Below the pieces are notes generated by a model that saw only the letters and a program-made list of their open reading frames with translations, searched no databases and had not been told where the DNA came from. Source: Zea mays (lineage: Eukaryota > Streptophyta > Magnoliopsida > Poales > Poaceae). From it: 64,000 nt of DNA. Location of the stretch: positions 183,865,825 through 183,929,824 of the forward strand of contig NC_050096.1 in assembly GCF_902167145.1 (NCBI RefSeq), written 5' to 3'. Shown in pieces: positions 58,635 through 64,000 of this stretch; position 1 is the first letter of the stretch, and each line of letters starts with the position of its first letter. The position numbers and the translations under genes are program-made.

Positions 58635-61578
58635 ATGGCCAGAGTGCGATCGACTGCTAGAGTGTCTCGCGAGGGAGACAAAGTCGAAGTAACTGAGACG
58701 ACACCAATATCAGAGGTGATGAGGCAGTCGGGTCTTGTTGTATCAGAAGAGCCTGTTGCCGAAGGTACTCTGACTGCCGAAGTTGAGGGAATCACAGTTG
58801 GAGAGGGAAGTGATAATGAAGACAAAGAAGATTATACCGTCTTGATCCCAGAAAAACCTAGTCACCTTGACTTTGGTAGATCTACTGTGACGGCAGATGA
58901 TATGGTTATAATGAAAAAATTGGGTTACTTTGGAGAAGCCGAGAGCAGGCTCGTTCGTTTTGCTGGCGAAGAAGTGGTTCCAGAGCCGAAGGATGATGAA
59001 GTTATTGTGTTTAAAAGCTTCTTCAGGGCGGGGCTTCGGTTCCCTCTCTATGATATTATAGGAGAGGTTTTGAAGAATTTTGAAATATACCTTCATCAAT
59101 TGACACCCAATGCAATTGTTAGACTTAGCGTCTATATCTGGGCCCTCTGAAGTCGGGGAATGAGTCCTAATGCCGAAGCTTTCTGTCGGGTGCACGAGTT
59201 GCATTACTAGACGAAGGCCAGGGCAGATGGCCTTCATGAAAATTTTGGCTACTACAATTTTGCGTATCGAAAGGATACTAAGGCACCGGTTCTTAGCTAC
59301 CGCACCAAGTGGCCAACTGGTTGGAAGAATGAATGGTTTTACATGAAAGCAGACGATAAAAAAGAGGGAGAAGCTGATGAGTATGGTTATGAGTCCACTG
59401 ACTTTAAGCTTTGGAATGACGAGGCCCTTGTGCCACATGCAACTTGGCTCCCCATGCCAAGTTGCCGAAGTGGAGTTTAGAGTGGTAGCGGTCGAGGTCA
59501 GTACTAGGGATTTGGTGCATGAATTCTTGGCAAACAGGGTATTCCCGACCTCTAGTGGCTAGGGTGCCCAAAAAGAAGGATGCGAGCAAGAAAGACGAAC
59601 TTGTTCGGCTACCCTACCGATTCAAGAAGCCATACCAAGAATGGTTGGAAATGATTGAAACTATGTGCAATGAAATCCTTGGTAAGTATACCAAGAAGGA
59701 AGAACAACTAATGACTGCTGCCTTCGGCACCCGACAAAAATGAAGGTTGAATCGCGTGATGGACGCGCTAGATTTTGAATATCCGGACTATGAAAGACTT
59801 GACAAGGGTGCGGAAGGTTTGAAAAGGAAGAGAATTGTTAGCATTTTAAATAGACAGGCTGTCAGACTGGTTAAGGAGGATGAGAAGGTTTCAAAGAAGA
59901 CAAAATATGTTCCTGAGCCGAAGGCGGTAGTCTCAAAAAAGAGGAAGCCTGAAGTACCGGAGCCGAAGGTAGCTGAGGTGAGAGAAGAAACTCCAACGAC
60001 CTCTGCTGCTGAAGTAGCAGAAATTCTAAAGGTAATGACTGAATCCTTGCCCATCCAGCTGCTAAGTCCTCTGAGATCAGAACTGACGAAACTTTTACAG
60101 AAGAAGGATCAACCTTCGGCTATAAAGGAGAAGACTGGAGGTCAGAAAAGACGAATGATTGTCAATTTATTCATGCTATTGAGCGGACACCACCTCCAGC
60201 CTCGGCTTTTAGAATGATGCATGTTGCAAGTACCGAGCTGAGACCACTGCCGAAGCTGAAACTACTGCCGAAGTTGCTAATCTTATGAGCACAATGTCAA
60301 GAATTGACAAGCTGATATCAGATATGGTCGCAGAGGAGGCAGTTGCGACCGCAGAGGAAATTGTGGCCACGGTGCCTGGCAAAGATAAAGAAGTTACTGA
60401 TAATTCGTCAAAAGGAAAAGAATTTGACCTTCGGCACCTAGGGGGTCAAGAATTATCTGAGGTAGAGAAAGAGGAGCTGGAAGAATATGCAAAATCTTGT
60501 GGCTACCAGCCGGGATCCATGATCTTCGGTGGAGTTGATGAAGAAATCCTGGGGTGTATCCGTGATCGAGCTGGGGCAAAAATAATCGACACTCTATCAA
60601 AGAGTGTCGGTTTCCCGAAGCTAGAGTCTGATATTAGCGGTTACTGGCGGCAACATATCGTCGGCAGCCTCTTCTACTCCAATTTCAAGGTAAAATTCTT
60701 TTGCCTAGATTTTTGCTATCTTTGTGCTGAATTAAAATTTTCTGAAGTCAGCTTATTTTCACAGAGTATGTTGCTAAGCAAAGCATTGAGAATGCAACAA
60801 GACTTCGAGGATAAGAAAAATGGGATCATAATTGAGGGTTTGGAAAGCAAGATCAAAGATTGCGAAGCTTCTCTTGAAAAGAAGGATTTCTTGCTTCAAG
60901 CAATGGAGGGTTCCCTTGTGGAGCTTCAAGCTGAAAATGCTAGGTTAAACAAGGAGCTTCTCCAAGCTCAAACAACTTTACAGGAAAAATCAGAGTGTTT
61001 TGAACAAGAGAAGAAGGAACTGCAAGAGAAATATAAAGTCGAAGCTGATAAAAACATGAAGCTGCAGGGATCTCTGAGGGATCTTCGGAACAAATGCTTG
61101 GAATTTGCTAGCCGTTGCGTGCAACGATTAAAAGGAGTCTTCAGCTCGGTTGGGGCCAGTTCTGAAGAAATTGCCCCTTCGGTTGAAGATATATCAGATA
61201 CCTTCAAGCACATTGAACATGAAGTTGATGCACTCGATGAAGTAATAACTGGGCATGGTGACTTCTGTGCTCTGTTAGCTTCTCGCGACACGGCTGCTGC
61301 ATTCTTGAAGGCCGGATGCACGCACGCGAAAACAGTAAACAAGCCAAACTTTAGCCTGTCGCCATCAGATTTGATTAATATTCCTGGTGAGGCCCGAAGT
61401 ATCAGAAATAGATTCATTACTCAAATTTGGGCTAAAGGCGAACGAGAGTTGGCTGGAGACGAAGCTCGGAATCTGCTTAAATCGGTACGAAACTTATACC
61501 TGTTGTTTGCCTTGATTTTTATCATCACTTTTACCTTATACCATTGTTTGTCTGCAGGATGACGGTACCGAAGGTTGA
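58635..61578 (+). pseudogene. Antisense extra gene, copy B (spliced)
   Basis: ATG 58635 starts MARVRSTARVSREGDKVEV. The N-terminal acidic part is followed by a region resembling Transposase_28/PF04195 (FFRAGLRFPLYDIIGEVLKN, NAIVRLSVYIWAL, TKWPTGWKNEWFYMKADD). A conserved block comes next (RLPYRFKKPYQEWLEMIETM, RLNRVMDALDFEYPDY), then a Lys/Glu/Pro-rich linker, SVGFPKLESDISGYW, a coiled coil in exon 2 and NHGDF-type C-terminal domain. Introns: 60690-60764 and 61485-61557, both GT-AG and at the same places as in copies A and C. The end is TGA 61576-61578. TGA near 59150, TAG near 59208 and frameshifts near 59478-59560, 59742 and 60170 make it a pseudogene here. Its role is unknown. Confidence 0.7.
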
Positions 61579-62574
61579 TAATCCAAAGCACATTCCGAAG
61601 GTTGCTGAGCTGAAGCTTCCTTTTTATGTCTTCCTGTATAGAGCTTAGAATATATTTGCATTATTTTTGCAAAAAAATTGTAATCTAGAGTTGAACTCAA
61701 TACTGTATGTATTTGTCCATACCTTGTAATATAATTTTACCTTTCCATCTAAGTGCGAATTGCTTTGTTGTGGACAAAATCCATGTGACTTTTGAGCCAA
61801 AGGCGAAAAACACCTTCCCTTCTTTTCATACACATCGAAGCATTTCCTTGCATAATATGCATGTATTCATGTTTGAAACGAAGCTTCTTCGTGTTCAACG
61901 AAGACTTTGTCGCCGAAGCCGGACTTTTTCTATTCATATTGTCGTTCATGCTTCATGTCATGATGATGATCCTACGAATGTCTAATGAATGTTTGTATGA
62001 ATGCAATGAATGATGTAATGTAATATGCAAATGTATGACCCGAACGAACACGAAGCCATACTCAGACTCTGCATCCCCTTAGGAACGACTTTGGAGTCTC
62101 TTCACCTTCTATTTCGGTGGCATTTAAGCTCTGCATTCCCTTAGGAATGACTTTGGAGCTTCTTCACCTTCTATTTCGGTGGCATTTAAGCTCTGCATCC
62201 CCTTAGGAACGACTTTGCAGCTTCTTCACCTTCTATTTCGGTGGTATTTGGCTCTGCATTCCCTTAGGAACGACTTTTGAGCTTCGGGACTTACTCTGCG
62301 CTCCCTTAGGAACGACTTTTGTAGCTTCGTCACCTTTGGAATGATTACAGCTCTGCATCCCCTTAGGAACATCTTTTGAGCTTTTCCCTGCTCTCTTTTT
62401 GCACTCGATGGTACATATTCTGATATTACATGTTACATTCTTGGGGGATTTTGGCCCTTGTATTGCATAGGGCTAAATAAAAATGAAAATTACAAACTAT
62501 GGCCCCGTTAAAAACCTTTCTCCCCTCCTGAATGGAAAAGGCTACCATATGAAAAATAAAAAAGATTACATAAA
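61579..62574 (-). repeat. Spacer and direct-repeat block (copy B)
   Basis: 61579-62059 is AT-rich 3' flank of the antisense gene. 62060-62385 holds about six repeats of the CCTTAGGAACGACTTT core (plus strand) with CTCTGCATCCCC and ATTTCGGTGG linkers, matching copies A and C. 62386-62574 is spacer to the integrase stop. Confidence 0.8.
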
Positions 62575-63009
62575 TTACACATAATATCGCCGAAGCTCAT
62601 CCGTATTCCAAGATCTGGGTATGTCGTTGCCGTCCATATCCTTTAATCTGTAAGAACCAGGTCTTGACGAAGATACTACCAGAAAAGGACCTTCCCATTT
62701 CAGCTGTAGCTTGCCCACTATATTTGGGTTGGATATCCTTCGAAGCACCAAATGGTCTGGCTTGATATTCTTCAATCGAACTTTCCTATCACGCCATTAT
62801 ATTGTTTTGGCCTGATACTTATTGATGTGCTCTATGGCCTAGAGTCTGGTCCCTTCTATGGTGTCTTTTGTTATTTGAGAATCAGTTTTGTCATCTGCTG
62901 AAGTTGTGGTTCTTATTGATCCTGTTCTTGCTTCTTCTGGTGTTATTGCTTCGTCACCGAATAGGAGCTTGAAAGGAGTAAAACCTGTTGACCTTGAGAT
63001 GGTAGTGTT
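62575..63009 (-). pseudogene. Integrase C-terminal stump, copy B
   Basis: On minus from 63009: TTISRSTGFTPFKLLFGDEA, then two stops (near 62841 and 62802), then LVLRRISNPNIVGKLQLKWE and a terminal DELRRYYV at 62575. It aligns with the last part of the copy A integrase (6470-6025). The upstream catalytic core is absent because of the break at about 63009. Confidence 0.85.
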
Positions 63010-63822
63010 GACCACTTTTTCAAGATATTTTATGTTTACCGGTGTGATCGATTCGACGGAGTTGCAGTCTCGTGGCGGCTCTTCATCGCAAGGGGTTGTG
63101 GTAGCAGCCGTAGTCGGCGCTCTAGCATGGAGGACGCTATGAGGGAGCAGCAAGAAAAGTTTCGTGAAGAGCTGCGGCAACAACAAATGGCATGCCTCCA
63201 ACTACAATCAGAGTATATGGATGCTTACAACGCACAGGCGCAACAAGCAATGAACGTGAGTGTATTATTTATTTTCAAACACGGTCGATATTTGTCCTAT
63301 AACTAATATATTGTATTTGCAACAGTCTTGGTTTCCAGAGCAGGCATAACAACAACCATTCGTTTTCCCTCAATTTCAGTCGTCGATGCCTTAGTGGGAA
63401 TTACATACTCTGCCACCTACACCTCAGGTGCTTCAATTTAGTTTAGACTTGTCGTTTGTATTAACCTTTCAAATATTTACTAAACTTGATTTTTTAGGGA
63501 TCCGGGGTTATGGGTCACAACACGCCACCACCGGCGATACCAGCGCCAGGAGGAGCTTATGCAAGGGAGGGAGCTACTACAGGAGAGGTTAGTTTGACAA
63601 ACAATTCATTGAATAGTGGTCATGCATGTAAACACTGTTGTTATTAAGGTCTTCTTTTTTTCTTTAGAATCCAAACCAGTTAAACGACTTCGTGAACGAG
63701 TTGTTCGCTTCTGGAGGTAGTGTGACAACTCAAACGACCTCGATATGTGATGGTTTGAATCTTGTACTGAATTGTGACTTTGTTGTGAACAATTGTGAAC
63801 TTTGTGTTATGTTGTAATGGAC
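63010..63822 (+). pseudogene. CACTA second gene (TNPA-like), 3' exons
   Basis: After the break, a Gln-rich exon (EDAMREQQEKFREELRQQQM, to the GTGAGT donor at about 63257) is followed by three short exons. They start after GCAACAG (63326), TTTTTAG (63498) and CTTTAG (63667), with GT donors. The third encodes NTPPPAIPAPGGAYAREG, and the last starts NPNQLNDFVNELFASGG. Two stops lie in the second of these exons (TAA near 63348, TAG near 63393). Gln-rich and Pro-rich exons fit the ends of grass CACTA second proteins. The last exon stays open to TAA near 63820, but its real end may be earlier. Confidence 0.6.
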
Positions 63823-64000
63823 TATGTGATGTATTTGTGAACAATTGTAAACTCTGGTGGTATTTTGGTGAACTGTGATGTATTTGTGAAGATATGTGAT
63901 ATTTCATGTTAAATATGTGTAATTCTGTTATTATTGTTTCTGTCATATTATTGTGATTATATTGTTGTTGAAATTGTTTTTTTCATTTCTTTCATATTTT
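63823..64000 (+). other. AT-rich 3' flank
   Basis: AT-rich DNA with repeated TTGTGAAC and GTATTTGTGAA motifs. No terminal inverted repeat of the CACTA element is visible before the window ends. Confidence 0.5.

Larger units (their letters stand above)
43246..63009 (-). mobile_element. Tat-lineage Gypsy element, copy B (3' half only), interrupted
   Basis: Plus-strand order: 3' LTR (43246-43686 and 58085-58275, split by a younger element), antisense promoter and gene (58474-61578), spacer and repeat block (62060-62385), integrase C-terminus (62575-63009, minus). At about 63009 the pol sequence stops and CACTA sequence resumes. RT, protease, gag and the 5' LTR are therefore deleted together with some CACTA sequence. 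It is the same family as copies A and C. The left flank CTCTT (43241-43245) would be half of a TSD, but its partner is lost. Confidence 0.85.
37673..64000 (+). mobile_element. CACTA (En/Spm) DNA transposon, decayed, interrupted
   Basis: Two plus-strand genes in the order usual for plant CACTA elements: a TNP2-type transposase (38479-41980) and a TNPA-like second gene (42084-43183, resuming after 63010). Between 43246 and about 63009 a Tat retroelement and its own insertion interrupt it. I could not find CACTA-type terminal inverted repeats. The left edge is placed where the tandem duplication ends and is uncertain, and the right end may lie outside the window. Family-level identity rests on the transposase domains. 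Confidence 0.78.

Noticed and set aside
1..64000. tRNA, rRNA or microRNA genes
   Set aside because: No cloverleaf-type, rRNA-like or clear fold-back precursor sequence was noticed by eye; PBS sites only resemble tRNA 3' ends. A tRNAscan or Infernal run would be decisive.

Overview
The window is plant nuclear DNA, almost certainly from maize (Zea mays) or a very close grass. It is almost entirely nested transposable elements, and I found no ordinary host gene, rRNA, tRNA or CRISPR array. The grass call rests on a Copia element of the maize Opie/Ji type, on Gypsy elements of the Tat lineage with antisense extra genes, and on a chromovirus (Tekay/Del-like) with LTRs of about 3.4 kb. Family names come from recognition only; a TE-library search would be needed to fix them.

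Left part (1-10640): two broken Tat-lineage elements of one family lie in opposite orientations and meet near 4660. The left one (plus) has gag, a direct-repeat block and a spliced antisense gene, but no pol. The right one (minus) has its 5' LTR (10011-10640), PBS, protease-RT-RNase H-integrase and the same repeat block, but no gag. To its right are a relic Copia LTR end, a Stowaway-like MITE and a 245-bp tandem duplication.

Middle (11360-37488): an Opie-like Copia element on the minus strand, with LTRs of 1193 and 1195 bp and TSD CTTCT, inserted in the second copy of that duplication. Its integrase gene is split by a 17-kb insertion (15975-32993, TSD TTATG). The insertion is a tandem array of a chromovirus: three near-identical 3394-3395 bp LTRs share two internal regions. 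Both internal regions lack gag, most of protease and the chromodomain.

Right part (37673-64000): a decayed CACTA (En/Spm) transposon on the plus strand, with a TNP2-type transposase pseudogene and a second TNPA-like gene. The second gene is interrupted by a third Tat copy (43246-about 63009), which has one LTR, an antisense gene with its own TATA box and spliced exons, the repeat block and an integrase stump. The LTR of that copy is in turn split by a different, nearly complete GC-rich Tat element (43687-58079, TSD AGTAT).

Inferred order of events, outermost first: CACTA and flanking DNA; Opie-like insertion; chromovirus array inside Opie. On the right: CACTA; Tat copy B; GC-rich Tat element inside the LTR of B. 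Nearly all coding regions carry stops or frameshifts, so the elements look inactive in cis. The strongest leads are the three-LTR array, the opposed gag-only and pol-only Tat elements, and an arrangement shared by two Tat families: 3' LTR, antisense promoter and gene, repeat block, then the 3' end of pol.
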